This document shows positions 34,760 through 42,912 of a stretch of DNA of 64,000 nucleotides, one piece after another; position 1 is the stretch's first letter; every line of letters begins with the position of its first letter. The stretch covers positions 1 through 64,000 of the forward strand of contig NZ_JOFT01000038.1 in the NCBI RefSeq assembly GCF_000725805.1. Direction: 5' to 3'. Under the pieces are notes generated by a model that worked only from the letters and a program-made list of their open reading frames with translations, ran no database searches and was not told the origin of the DNA. Both the position numbers and the translations under genes were made by a program. Source of the stretch: Streptomyces xanthophaeus. GTDB lineage: Bacteria; Actinomycetota; Actinomycetes; Streptomycetales; Streptomycetaceae.

Positions 34760-34789
34760 ATTATGTCCTTCCGTCCCCCTCCGGGCCAA
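34760..34789 (-). promoter_or_regulatory. putative chorismate mutase promoter
   Basis: On the minus strand, TTGGCC (34784-34789) and CATAAT (34760-34765) are 18 bases apart, giving a transcript that would include the small reading frame and the hairpin. Confidence 0.5.
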
Positions 34790-34876
34790 GCGGGTTCGGA
34801 TGGTGAGACGAAAAGGGCTGTACGTCCCCCGTTAGAATCGACAAAACAGCCACCTCTTCCGCCGGAAGGCCGCCCC

Positions 34877-36463
34877 GTGCCAGAAGCACCCTCCGCCGCC
34901 CACGACAGCGCCCCGGACACGGTTCTCGTCGTCGACTTCGGCGCCCAGTACGCCCAGCTCATCGCCCGCCGCGTCCGCGAGGCACGGGTCTACAGCGAGA
35001 TCGTGCCGAGTTCGATGCCCGTCGCCGAGATGCTGGCCAAGAACCCCAAGGCGATCATCCTCTCCGGCGGTCCGTCCTCCGTGTACGAGGAGGGTGCCCC
35101 GCAGCTCGACCGTGCCCTGTTCGAGGCCGGCGTCCCCGTCTTCGGCATGTGCTACGGCTTCCAGCTGATGGCGGTCACCCTCGGCGGCCAGGTCGACAAC
35201 ACCGGCGCCCGCGAGTACGGCCGTACCCCCCTGGCCGTCTCCAAGAGCGGCTCCACCCTCTTCGAGGGCACCCCCGCGAACCAGTCGGTGTGGATGTCCC
35301 ACGGCGACGCCTGTTCCGCCGCCCCCGAGGGCTTCACCGTCACCGCGTCGACCGACGTCGTCCCGGTCGCGGCCTTCGAGAACGACGAGAAGAAGCTGTA
35401 CGGCGTGCAGTACCACCCCGAGGTGATGCACTCCACGCACGGCCAGCAGGTGCTGGAGCACTTCCTCTACCGCGGTGCGGGCCTGTCCCCGACCTGGACC
35501 ACCGGCAACATCGTCGAGGAGCAGGTCGCGGCGATCCGCGAGCAGGTCGGCGACAAGCGCGCCATCTGCGGCCTCTCCGGCGGCGTGGACTCCGCGGTCG
35601 CCGCGGCCCTCGTGCAGAAGGCCATCGGCTCCCAGCTGACCTGCGTGTACGTCGACCACGGCCTGATGCGCAAGGGCGAGACCGAGCAGGTCGAGAAGGA
35701 CTTCGTCGCCGCCACCGGCGTGCAGCTGAAGGTCGTCGACGCCCAGGAGCGCTTCCTGGACGCGCTGGCCGGGGTCTCCGACCCCGAGACCAAGCGCAAG
35801 ATCATCGGCCGCGAGTTCATCCGCGTCTTCGAGCAGGCCCAGCTGGAGATCCTCCAGGAGGACGGCCCGGCGGTGGCCTTCCTCGTGCAGGGCACCCTGT
35901 ACCCGGACGTCGTCGAGTCCGGCGGCGGCACCGGCACCGCGAACATCAAGTCCCACCACAACGTGGGCGGGCTCCCCGACGACATCGAGTTCGAGCTCGT
36001 CGAGCCGCTGCGCCAGCTGTTCAAGGACGAGGTCCGGATGGTCGGCCAGGAGCTGGGCCTGCCGGACGAGATCGTCCAGCGCCAGCCCTTCCCCGGCCCC
36101 GGCCTCGGCATCCGCATCGTCGGCGAGGTCACCAAGGAACGCCTGGACCTGCTGCGCGAGGCCGACGCCATCGCCCGCCACGAGCTGACCGCGGCCGGCC
36201 TGGACCGGGAGATCTGGCAGTGCCCGGTCGTCCTGCTCGCCGACGTCCGCAGCGTGGGCGTCCAGGGCGACGGCCGCACCTACGGCCACCCGATCGTGCT
36301 GCGCCCCGTCTCCTCCGAGGACGCGATGACCGCGGACTGGACGCGCATGCCGTACGAGGTCCTCGCGCGGATCTCCACCCGCATCACCAACGAGGTCCCG
36401 GACGTGAACCGCGTGGTCCTCGACTGCACGAGCAAGCCCCCGGGCACCATCGAGTGGGAGTAG
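34877..36463 (+). CDS. guaA: GMP synthase (glutamine-hydrolysing)
   Basis: This 528-residue bifunctional enzyme makes GMP from XMP, ATP and glutamine in the cytoplasm. The N-terminal class I glutamine amidotransferase domain ([20 protein letters not shown]) has its catalytic Cys in [12 protein letters not shown] and the His/Glu in YGVQYHPEV. The ATP-pyrophosphatase domain has the P-loop [14 protein letters not shown], and the dimerisation domain ends [18 protein letters not shown]. Length is normal. GTG 34877 is chosen because the family N-terminus begins there; the open frame upstream to 34745 is not conserved. A hairpin ends the gene. Confidence 0.97.
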   Translation: MPEAPSAAHDSAPDTVLVVDFGAQYAQLIARRVREARVYSEIVPSSMPVAEMLAKNPKAIILSGGPSSVYEEGAPQLDRALFEAGVPVFGMCYGFQLMAVTLGGQVDNTGAREYGRTPLAVSKSGSTLFEGTPANQSVWMSHGDACSAAPEGFTVTASTDVVPVAAFENDEKKLYGVQYHPEVMHSTHGQQVLEHFLYRGAGLSPTWTTGNIVEEQVAAIREQVGDKRAICGLSGGVDSAVAAALVQKAIGSQLTCVYVDHGLMRKGETEQVEKDFVAATGVQLKVVDAQERFLDALAGVSDPETKRKIIGREFIRVFEQAQLEILQEDGPAVAFLVQGTLYPDVVESGGGTGTANIKSHHNVGGLPDDIEFELVEPLRQLFKDEVRMVGQELGLPDEIVQRQPFPGPGLGIRIVGEVTKERLDLLREADAIARHELTAAGLDREIWQCPVVLLADVRSVGVQGDGRTYGHPIVLRPVSSEDAMTADWTRMPYEVLARISTRITNEVPDVNRVVLDCTSKPPGTIEWE

Positions 36464-36481
36464 TCCCCACCCGCACCCCGT

Positions 36482-36516
36482 GAAGCCGCCGCCCAGCCCT
36501 GCTGAGCGGCGGCTTC
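36482..36516 (+). terminator. terminator after guaA
   Basis: An 11-base-pair stem (36482-36492 with 36506-36516) starts 18 bases after the guaA stop. Confidence 0.8.
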
Positions 36517-36580
36517 GCCGTTTGTCTGGCCAGTTGACGGCCGCGCCGGTACCTTGCGCCGCGACCTGAAGGAGGGCCAC

Positions 36581-37354
36581 ATGCCGGATCAGCCCCTGCC
36601 CGTGCCCCTGGAGCGGCTCGGCTTCGAGATGCCTCCCGTCCACGAGGACGTCGAGGAGGCGCGCGCCCACCGCAAGGAGCGGCTCGCCGGGGCGCTGCGG
36701 CTGCTGGGGAGGCTGGGCCACGAGGACGGGGTGGCCGGGCAGATCACCGCACGGGACCCCGGCTACGAGGACTGCTACTGGGTCAACCCCTTCGGCCGGG
36801 CCTTCACCACCCTGACCGCCGCCGACCTGCTGCTCGTCGACGGCCAGGGCCGGGTGCTCCAGGGGGAGCGCCGTGTCAACGAGCTGGCCTTCGCCGTGCA
36901 CGCGGCCGTCCACCGCAGGCGCCCCGAGGTGGTGGCCGTCGTCCGCGCGCAGGCCCCGTACGGCCGCGCCCTGGCGGCCCTCGGCGAACTGCTGGCGCCG
37001 GTCACCCAGGAGGCGTGCGCCTTCTACGAGGACCACGCGCTGCTCGACGAGTTCGGCGCGGCCGAGGACCCCGACCGGATCGGGCGCGCCCTGGGCCCGT
37101 ACAAGGCGCTGATCCTGCGCAACCGCGGACTGCTGACGGTCGGGGACTCGGTGGAGGCCGCCACCTGGTGGTTCATCGCCGCGGAACGGGCCGCGCAGGT
37201 GCAGCTGATCGCGCGGGCGGCCGGCAAGCCGGTCCTGATCGACCACCACGCCGCCGTCGCCACCCGCGAGCGGTTCGGGTCCGATCTCGCCGCCTGGGTG
37301 AACTGCCAGCCGCTCCTCCAGGGCGGTGACACGCCGGTGGCGTCAACATCATGA
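36581..37354 (+). CDS. class II aldolase/adducin-fold protein without zinc ligands
   Basis: The 257-residue protein clearly has the class II aldolase/adducin fold, with GVAGQITARDPGYEDCYWVNPFG, NELAFAVHAAVH, FYEDHALLDEFG and GLLTVGDSVEAATWWFIAAER. In active members zinc is held by an HxH pair and a later His. Here the pair reads RAQ (Arg122, Gln124), the later NHG reads NRG (Arg182), and the GHxT position is Gln54. The frame is intact and codon use is normal, so this looks like a maintained non-catalytic paralogue. ATG 36581 follows AAGGAGGG. It stands alone after guaA. Confidence 0.85.
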   Translation: MPDQPLPVPLERLGFEMPPVHEDVEEARAHRKERLAGALRLLGRLGHEDGVAGQITARDPGYEDCYWVNPFGRAFTTLTAADLLLVDGQGRVLQGERRVNELAFAVHAAVHRRRPEVVAVVRAQAPYGRALAALGELLAPVTQEACAFYEDHALLDEFGAAEDPDRIGRALGPYKALILRNRGLLTVGDSVEAATWWFIAAERAAQVQLIARAAGKPVLIDHHAAVATRERFGSDLAAWVNCQPLLQGGDTPVASTS

Positions 37355-37456
37355 ACCGTTAATCACCTGCTCTGACATCGTGCGCAATCCGGAGCACTTG
37401 CGCAGTGGTGCACAATTCGCTGGCATTGCACCGTAGTTCAGAGAGGCGGCACGTAC

Positions 37457-38713
37457 GTGGCTGTCCAAGAGATGTCCCGCGGTACCCATACCGCGGCCTG
37501 CGCCTGCGACGACTGCGCACGGGAAGGGCACCGCCGCGCCGTGGCGGCCTTCCTGGAGAAGCGCGACGAGTTCGCCTCCGGGCAGGGGCTGCCCGCGGCC
37601 GTCGCCCACTCCCTCGGCGCGTCCCGGCAGTGGGTCTCCGACGAGCTGACCCTGTCGGCCCGGACGGTCGCCGACCGGGGCCGGGAAGCCGGGAACTCCT
37701 GGCTGTACCTGTTCTCGCGGCGGGCCGTGCTCGCCGTGTGGATCGCCGCCGGGGTCCTGCTGCTGGTCCAGGTCGGCACCGCGCTCGGCACCGGCTGGAC
37801 CACGGCCCGCACCGCCGGGCTGCTCACCGCCCTCGTGCTGGCCGGGATGCTGACGGTCGCCGCCCGCGCCCAGTCGGTGCGCGGCGGACTGCTGGCCCCG
37901 CTGGTCGGCGAGGACAACCGGCTGTCCACCTCCAAGACCGTGCCCAGCGCCTGGGTGGTCCTGACGGCCTTCGCCGCACTGCTGCCCGCGCTGCGGCTGG
38001 CGGCCTCGGAGCCCGGGCCCGAGCGCCAGGCGCTGTACGCGGGACTCGCGCTGGACGGGGCGCTGCCGCTGCTGGCCGTGGTGGCGCTGACCTCGGGGGT
38101 CGCCGTACTGGTCCGCCGGGTGGTCGCCGTACGGATCATGGGGCAGCGGCTGCAGAAGCTGCCCGCGGACCGCCCGCGCGGGGTGGACCTGCTCACGGAC
38201 GACGCGGGCCGCGGGAGCTTCCCGGACGCCCAGTACGTGCTCGTCTCCACGGTGGTGCTGGGCTACGCGGGGGTGTCGCTGGCCCGGTTCCCCGACCGGC
38301 TGCCGCAGCTGCCGTGGGCGCTGGCCCTGCTGGTGGCCCTGTCGGCCGCGGTCTACCTGGCGGGCAAGTACGCGGAGGGCAGCCGCCCGCTCGTGCTGTC
38401 GGTGGTGCGCAGACGGGAGCCCGGGGACCTGGACGCGGCCGTCCGCCCCGGGGACGACATCGAGATCCGCGGGGTGGGCTTCGTACCGCCCGGGGCGCAG
38501 ACCCCGGAGATGCTCGCCCGTTTGGTGGTACGCATCGGGGCGGTGCACGTGCACGTACCTCTGGTGCCGGTGCCGGGCGGGTTCACCAACCCCACGGACG
38601 CGGTCCTCACGGTGCCCGTGCCGGCGGAAGTGGAACCGGGCCTCATCGAGATCCAGGTGGTGACGGCCGCGGGAGTGGAATCCAACCGCTGTACGGTCGA
38701 CGTGGCGGAGTGA
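37457..38713 (+). CDS. integral membrane protein with C-terminal beta domain
   Basis: The 418-residue protein begins with a short Cys-containing cytoplasmic head (CACDDCAR near residues 15-22) and a helical region. About five transmembrane helices follow (AVLAVWIAAGVLLLVQVG, AGLLTALVLAGMLTVAA, WVVLTAFAALLPALRL, LPLLAVVALTSGVAVLV, LVSTVVLGYAGVSL, LPWALALLVALSAAVYLAGKY). The last ~100 residues look like an IPT/TIG-type beta sandwich (DAAVRPGDDIEIRGVGFVPPG ... LIEIQVVTAAGVESNRCTVDV). I recognise no enzyme motif. GTG 37457 follows GAGAGG. It is followed 18 bases later by a DoxX-family gene. Function unknown. Confidence 0.78.
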   Translation: MAVQEMSRGTHTAACACDDCAREGHRRAVAAFLEKRDEFASGQGLPAAVAHSLGASRQWVSDELTLSARTVADRGREAGNSWLYLFSRRAVLAVWIAAGVLLLVQVGTALGTGWTTARTAGLLTALVLAGMLTVAARAQSVRGGLLAPLVGEDNRLSTSKTVPSAWVVLTAFAALLPALRLAASEPGPERQALYAGLALDGALPLLAVVALTSGVAVLVRRVVAVRIMGQRLQKLPADRPRGVDLLTDDAGRGSFPDAQYVLVSTVVLGYAGVSLARFPDRLPQLPWALALLVALSAAVYLAGKYAEGSRPLVLSVVRRREPGDLDAAVRPGDDIEIRGVGFVPPGAQTPEMLARLVVRIGAVHVHVPLVPVPGGFTNPTDAVLTVPVPAEVEPGLIEIQVVTAAGVESNRCTVDVAE

Positions 38714-38731
38714 ACGGGGTAGACATGGTGC

Positions 38732-39253
38732 GTGACTCGAACTGAAGTCCTCGACCGGGTGAGCGAACGGCCCTCCCGCTACGCACTGCTCCGCGAACAG
38801 GCCTCCCGGTACGCCCTGCTCCCGCTGCGGATCTTCCTCGGCGTGACCTTCGTCTACGCGGGTCTGGACAAGCTGACCGACTCCGCGTTCCTGTCCGCTT
38901 CCGGTGACGGCTCCATCGGGCAGGTGATGGAATCGTCCCGCGACCTCTCCGCGGTCCCCGCTCTGGTGGACCTCGCCCTGGAAAACCCGGTCGGCTTCGC
39001 TGTCGCCCTGGCCATCGGGGAAGTCCTCGTCGGCCTCGGTGTCCTGGCCGGCCTGCTGACCCGCATCGCCGCCCTCGGCGGCGCGCTGATCTCGCTGAGC
39101 CTGTGGCTCACCGTGTCGTGGGCGGTCCCGCGCTACTACTACAGCCAGGACCTCATCTACCTGATGGCCTGGATCCCCTTCATCCTGGCCGGGGCGTCCT
39201 ACCTGTCGCTGGACTCCCTGATCCGGTCGCGGCGGTCGCGCCGCACGGCGTAG
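38732..39253 (+). CDS. DoxX family membrane protein
   Basis: This 173-residue four-helix membrane protein of the DoxX/DoxD family has the family opening LPLRIFLGVTFVYAGLDKLTD, then GFAVALAIGEVLVGLGVLAGLLTRIAALGGALISLSLWLTVSW and IYLMAWIPFILAGASYLSLDSLI. Members have been linked to quinone, thiosulfate or oxidative-stress functions, but no role can be assigned here. GTG 38732 lies 18 bases after the preceding membrane protein, suggesting one transcript. Its 3' end overlaps the convergent small membrane gene by 55 bases. Confidence 0.88.
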   Translation: MTRTEVLDRVSERPSRYALLREQASRYALLPLRIFLGVTFVYAGLDKLTDSAFLSASGDGSIGQVMESSRDLSAVPALVDLALENPVGFAVALAIGEVLVGLGVLAGLLTRIAALGGALISLSLWLTVSWAVPRYYYSQDLIYLMAWIPFILAGASYLSLDSLIRSRRSRRTA

Positions 39254-39423
39254 GTCATCATCCCGACGAGGGCGGCCAGAGACAGGCCGCCCAGGGCGAG
39301 CGGGACGACGGTGAACCAGGGCAGGTCCGCCTCGCCGGAGCTGTCGAGCAGGTAGAGCACGCCCGCCACCGTCAGGGCCACTCCCGCGACCAGCCGTCCC
39401 GGCTGGAACTCATGACGCCGCAC
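39199..39423 (-). CDS. small two-helix membrane protein
   Basis: This 74-residue protein has two hydrophobic helices (LVAGVALTVAGVLYLL and FTVVPLALGGLSLAALVGMMTYAV) separated by a short loop with DSSGEADLPW, and a basic tail. GTG 39423 is preferred because GGAGGTGG lies just upstream; it overlaps the stop of the PspC gene by 14 bases, indicating translational coupling. Its 3' end overlaps the DoxX gene on the other strand. Function unknown; probably an accessory of the PspC protein. Confidence 0.65.
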   Translation of the reverse strand: MRRHEFQPGRLVAGVALTVAGVLYLLDSSGEADLPWFTVVPLALGGLSLAALVGMMTYAVRRDRRDRIRESSDR

Positions 39424-40702
39424 GGGCCACCTCCACCTGTCCCACACCCGCGTCGAGGTGCAGCTCGATCGTCCCGCCGGCCTCGGTGCCGGCGGCGGGC
39501 GCCAGCGTCGCCCTCTGCTTCTCCCCGCCGCTGCGGATCCGGAAGTCGCGGCTGGTCTCCCCGGGCATGTGGATGTCGCCGAAGCGGACGGAGACGTCGG
39601 CCTCGGCCGTCACCTCCCGCGGCACGACCACCTTGAGCCGTCCCGCGTCCAGGGAGGCACTCACCGAAACGGTCGTGCCCTTCGGTACGTCCAGCCGGCT
39701 CAGGTCCAAGGTGGCGAGCCCGGTGCCCGCCTCGTACACGGGTCTCACGTCGGCGACCGCGGCCGGACGCCACTCGACGTGCTGCCAGTCGGTGCCGATC
39801 TCGCGGGGCAGCACGGCGGCCCCCGCCAGCAGGCCGGAGGTGAGAACGGCCAGCAGGATCGTGCCGAAGCCGGTGCGGCCCAGCAGCGAACTCACCGCGA
39901 GGCCCAGCCCGAAGACGACCAGTGCGGCGGCGAGCCCCGCCTGCAGGGCCTCACCGAGCGGCCGGCCCTCCCAGTTGACGCCCGCCACGGCCGCTCCGGC
40001 GAGCACGGCCAGCACGAACACCCGGCCGCCGATGCCGCCGCGCGGCCGGGCCGCCGCCGCGGTCGGCTTCGCAGCGGCCCGAGCGGCGGCGCCGGCCGCT
40101 GCGGGCTCGGCGTCGTCGGGGCCCCACAGGTACCCCGTGGCACCGACCGGGCCGGTGGTGCCGTCCTTGACCAGCGGGTCCCGCCACCAGGACGGGCCGC
40201 CCGGGGCGGGCGGCGCCTTCGTCTCCGGCGGGGCGGGCGAATGCACCGCCGGCGCCTCCGCCTCGGGCGGAGCGGTGTGCCGGCGCCGCTGCGACCAGTA
40301 CGAGGCCCCGCCCAGCGCCAGGATCACCAGGACCGAGAAGACCGCCAGGCCGCCGTTGTCCAGCATCGACAGGAACAGCGCACAGCCCACCAGCGCGGCG
40401 AACACCGCGGCCAGGGTGGCGCCCTCGACCCGGCCGGTCAGCAGCTTCTTCGCCTCGCTGTCGTCCTCGCCCTCCTGGGGCAGCAGCAGCCACGCGAAGC
40501 CGTAGAAGATCAGGCCGACGCCGCCCGTGACCGCGAGGACGCCCAGGACGATCCGGAAGACCACGGGGTCCAGACCGAAGTACCGGCCCAGCCCTCCGCA
40601 CACCCCGGCGAGGACCTTGTCCCGCTTGCTGCGGCGCAGGGGCGGCCGGGCATCGGCCGGGTGCGGGCCCGCACCCGGCGGGGCGTCGTGTACTTCGGTC
40701 AT
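39410..40702 (-). CDS. PspC domain protein with LiaF-like C-terminus
   Basis: The 430-residue membrane protein starts with a PspC domain (RRSKRDKVLAGVCGGLGRYFGLDPVVFRIVLGVLAVTGGVGLIFYGFAWLLLP, about residues 20-76). Further transmembrane helices and an Ala/Pro-rich loop follow. The C-terminal soluble domain of beta repeats (GTGLATLDLSRLDVPKGTTVSVSASLDAGRLKVVVP ... GTIELHLDAGVGQVEVARA) resembles the LiaF/DUF2154 beta-helix. PspC and LiaF domains are associated with envelope-stress sensing. ATG 40702 is chosen at the family start. It is divergent from a sensor kinase that also carries a PspC domain, so the pair likely works with that two-component system. Confidence 0.85.
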   Translation of the reverse strand: MTEVHDAPPGAGPHPADARPPLRRSKRDKVLAGVCGGLGRYFGLDPVVFRIVLGVLAVTGGVGLIFYGFAWLLLPQEGEDDSEAKKLLTGRVEGATLAAVFAALVGCALFLSMLDNGGLAVFSVLVILALGGASYWSQRRRHTAPPEAEAPAVHSPAPPETKAPPAPGGPSWWRDPLVKDGTTGPVGATGYLWGPDDAEPAAAGAAARAAAKPTAAAARPRGGIGGRVFVLAVLAGAAVAGVNWEGRPLGEALQAGLAAALVVFGLGLAVSSLLGRTGFGTILLAVLTSGLLAGAAVLPREIGTDWQHVEWRPAAVADVRPVYEAGTGLATLDLSRLDVPKGTTVSVSASLDAGRLKVVVPREVTAEADVSVRFGDIHMPGETSRDFRIRSGGEKQRATLAPAAGTEAGGTIELHLDAGVGQVEVARAAS

Positions 40703-40833
40703 GGGTCCATGGTGACGGGCGGCGCATCTCCGCGGAATCCGGCCCGACCCTGGCGCAACCCTGATATCCCCCCGACAGAACTGGGGGGCTGCCCTGATGC
40801 CACGCCCTCCCCGCCCGTGTGACCATCGGTGAC

Positions 40834-42138
40834 ATGCCCGCAGCAGCCGCCCCCCGCACCCCGCACGCAGCCGAACCGCCACCGGGCACCGACGCGCCCC
40901 AGCGCAAGCTCTACCGCAGCGCCGACGGCCGCATGCTCGGCGGGGTCGCGCGCGGGCTCGCCGGGCACATCGGGATGCCGGTGCTCTGGGTGCGGCTGGC
41001 GTTCCTCGGGCTGTTCCTGTGGGGCGACGGACTCGGCGTGCTGCTGTACGCCGCGTTCTGGGTGTTCGTACCGCTCGGCGTCGGCGGCCGCAGCGGGCAC
41101 CGCTCGTACTTCGAGACCCTGCCCGACGGCACCCGCCGCCTGCGCAAGCCCGACAAGGGCCAGATCACCGCGCTGATCGCGCTGTGCATCGGGACCGGCA
41201 TCTTCATCTCCAAGGTCCAGCTCGGCGGCACCTCCGGCCGCTACGTGTGGCCGACGCTGCTCGTCGGCGCCGGCGTGGTCCTCGTGTGGCGTCAGGCCGA
41301 CAACGCCCGCCGCGCCCACTGGAGCGCGGCCGCCGGCCGCCGCGGCAACCTGCTCCAGGTCGCCCGCGGCCTCGCCGGAGTGGTCCTGGTCGGGGTGGGC
41401 CTGACCGTCTTCATCGTCGTACGGGGCTCCGCCGCGCAGCTCGGCAACGTCCTCACCGCCACCCTCGCCGTCCTCGTCGGCGTCGCCCTGCTCGCCGGTC
41501 CCTGGCTGATCCGGATGACCCAGGACCTGTCCGAGGAACGCCTGATGCGCATCCGCGCCCAGGAACGCGCCGAGGTCGCCGCCCACGTCCACGACTCCGT
41601 GCTGCACACCCTGACCCTGATCCAGCGCAACGCCGAGGACGTCGGAGAGGTGCGCCGCCTCGCCCGGGCGCAGGAGCGGGAGCTGCGGAACTGGCTGTAC
41701 AAACCCGAGGGCACCGGCAAGGACGAGGCCGAGGAACCGGCCACCCTCGCGGAGGCCGTGAAGAAGACCGCCGCCGAGGTGGAGGACCACCACGGCGTCC
41801 CCATCGAGGTCGTCGTCGTCGGCGACTGCCCGCTCGACGAGGGCCTGGCGGCGCAGGTCCAGGCCGCGCGCGAGGCAATGGTCAACGCCGCCAAGTACGG
41901 TGGCGAGGGCGGGCCGGTCCAGGTGTTCGCGGAGGTCGAGGGGCAGAGGGTGTTCGTGTCCGTACGGGACCGCGGACCGGGCTTCGACCTCGACGCGGTA
42001 CCGGACGACCGCATGGGCGTACGAGAATCGATCATCGGCCGGATGCAGCGCAACGGCGGGACCGCCCGGCTGCGGTCCGCGCCCGACGGCGGCACGGAAG
42101 TCGAGCTGGAGATGGAGAGGGCGGCGAACGCAGGATGA
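40834..42138 (+). CDS. sensor histidine kinase with N-terminal PspC domain
   Basis: This sensor kinase of about 434 residues, in the NarX/DesK class, has a PspC domain at the N-terminus (KLYRSADGRMLGGVARGLAGHIGMPVLWVRLAFLGLFLWGDGLGVLLYAAFWVFVPLG) and further membrane helices. The phospho-acceptor His is in EVAAHVHDSVLHTLTLIQ, and a HATPase domain follows (EAMVNAAKYGGEGGP, VRDRGPGFDLDAVPDDRMG, GTARLRSAPDGGTEVELEM). A GTG at 40819 is an alternative start; neither has a strong ribosome-binding site. Its stop overlaps the response regulator start by 4 bases (ATGA). Together with the divergent PspC/LiaF-like gene it forms an envelope-stress module (inference from domains). Confidence 0.9.
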   Translation: MPAAAAPRTPHAAEPPPGTDAPQRKLYRSADGRMLGGVARGLAGHIGMPVLWVRLAFLGLFLWGDGLGVLLYAAFWVFVPLGVGGRSGHRSYFETLPDGTRRLRKPDKGQITALIALCIGTGIFISKVQLGGTSGRYVWPTLLVGAGVVLVWRQADNARRAHWSAAAGRRGNLLQVARGLAGVVLVGVGLTVFIVVRGSAAQLGNVLTATLAVLVGVALLAGPWLIRMTQDLSEERLMRIRAQERAEVAAHVHDSVLHTLTLIQRNAEDVGEVRRLARAQERELRNWLYKPEGTGKDEAEEPATLAEAVKKTAAEVEDHHGVPIEVVVVGDCPLDEGLAAQVQAAREAMVNAAKYGGEGGPVQVFAEVEGQRVFVSVRDRGPGFDLDAVPDDRMGVRESIIGRMQRNGGTARLRSAPDGGTEVELEMERAANAG

Positions 42139-42824
42139 CCGAGGACAGCGCTGTGGCGGAGACCAGGAGGGTCCGGGTGGTCCTCGTGGACGACCACCGG
42201 ATGTTCCGCACCGGAGTACAGGCCGAGATCGGCGAGACCGCGAGGACCGGGGTCGAGGTCGTCGGCGAGGCCGCCGACGTGGACCAGGCCGTCACCGTCA
42301 TCACCGCCACCCGGCCCGAGGTGGTCCTCCTGGACGTGCACCTGCCCGGCGGCGGCGGCGTCGAGGTGCTGCGCCGCTGCGCCCCGCTGATGGGGGCGGG
42401 CGAGAACCCGGTGCGCTTCCTGGCGCTGTCGGTGTCGGACGCGGCCGAGGACGTCATCGGCGTGATCCGGGGCGGCGCCCGCGGGTATGTCACCAAGACC
42501 ATCACCGGCACCGACCTGGTGGACTCCGTCTTCCGGGTCCAGGACGGCGACGCGGTGTTCTCGCCGCGGCTGGCGGGCTTCGTCCTCGACGCCTTCGCCT
42601 CGACGGACGCCCCGCCGGTGGACGAGGACCTGGACCGGCTCACCCAGCGCGAGCGCGAGGTCCTCAGGCTGATCGCGCGCGGCTACGCCTACAAGGAGAT
42701 CGCCAAGCAGCTGTTCATCTCCGTGAAGACGGTGGAATCGCACGTCTCGGCGGTCCTGCGCAAGCTCCAGCTGTCCAACCGGCACGAGCTGACCCGCTGG
42801 GCGACGGCCCGCCGCCTGGTCTGA
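42135..42824 (+). CDS. LuxR/NarL-family response regulator
   Basis: The 229-residue regulator has a receiver (VRVVLVDDHRMFRTGV, phospho-acceptor Asp67 in VVLLDVHLPGGGGVE) and a LuxR-type HTH (LTQREREVLRLIARGYAYKEIAKQLFISVKTVESHVSAVLRKLQLSNRHEL). The ATG overlaps the TGA of the kinase gene, the classic sign of a co-translated pair. Targets are not visible, though the divergent PspC gene and its own operon are natural candidates. Confidence 0.95.
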   Translation: MTEDSAVAETRRVRVVLVDDHRMFRTGVQAEIGETARTGVEVVGEAADVDQAVTVITATRPEVVLLDVHLPGGGGVEVLRRCAPLMGAGENPVRFLALSVSDAAEDVIGVIRGGARGYVTKTITGTDLVDSVFRVQDGDAVFSPRLAGFVLDAFASTDAPPVDEDLDRLTQREREVLRLIARGYAYKEIAKQLFISVKTVESHVSAVLRKLQLSNRHELTRWATARRLV

Positions 42825-42912
42825 CCAGCGCGTCCCCTCCGGCCCGGTGTGATCCATGCCGCAGGGGGCGGGGGCAACCACGCGCCGGGACGTGGCACTC
42901 TTGGGTTCCGTG

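Larger units (their letters stand above)
34568..34876. other. divergent region between chorismate mutase and guaA
   Basis: The 309 bases hold the minus-strand leader of chorismate mutase (hairpin 34625-34658, small reading frame 34665-34697, promoter 34760-34789). Towards guaA there is a TAGAAT -10-like element at 34833-34838 without a clear -35. No further gene is visible. Confidence 0.65.
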
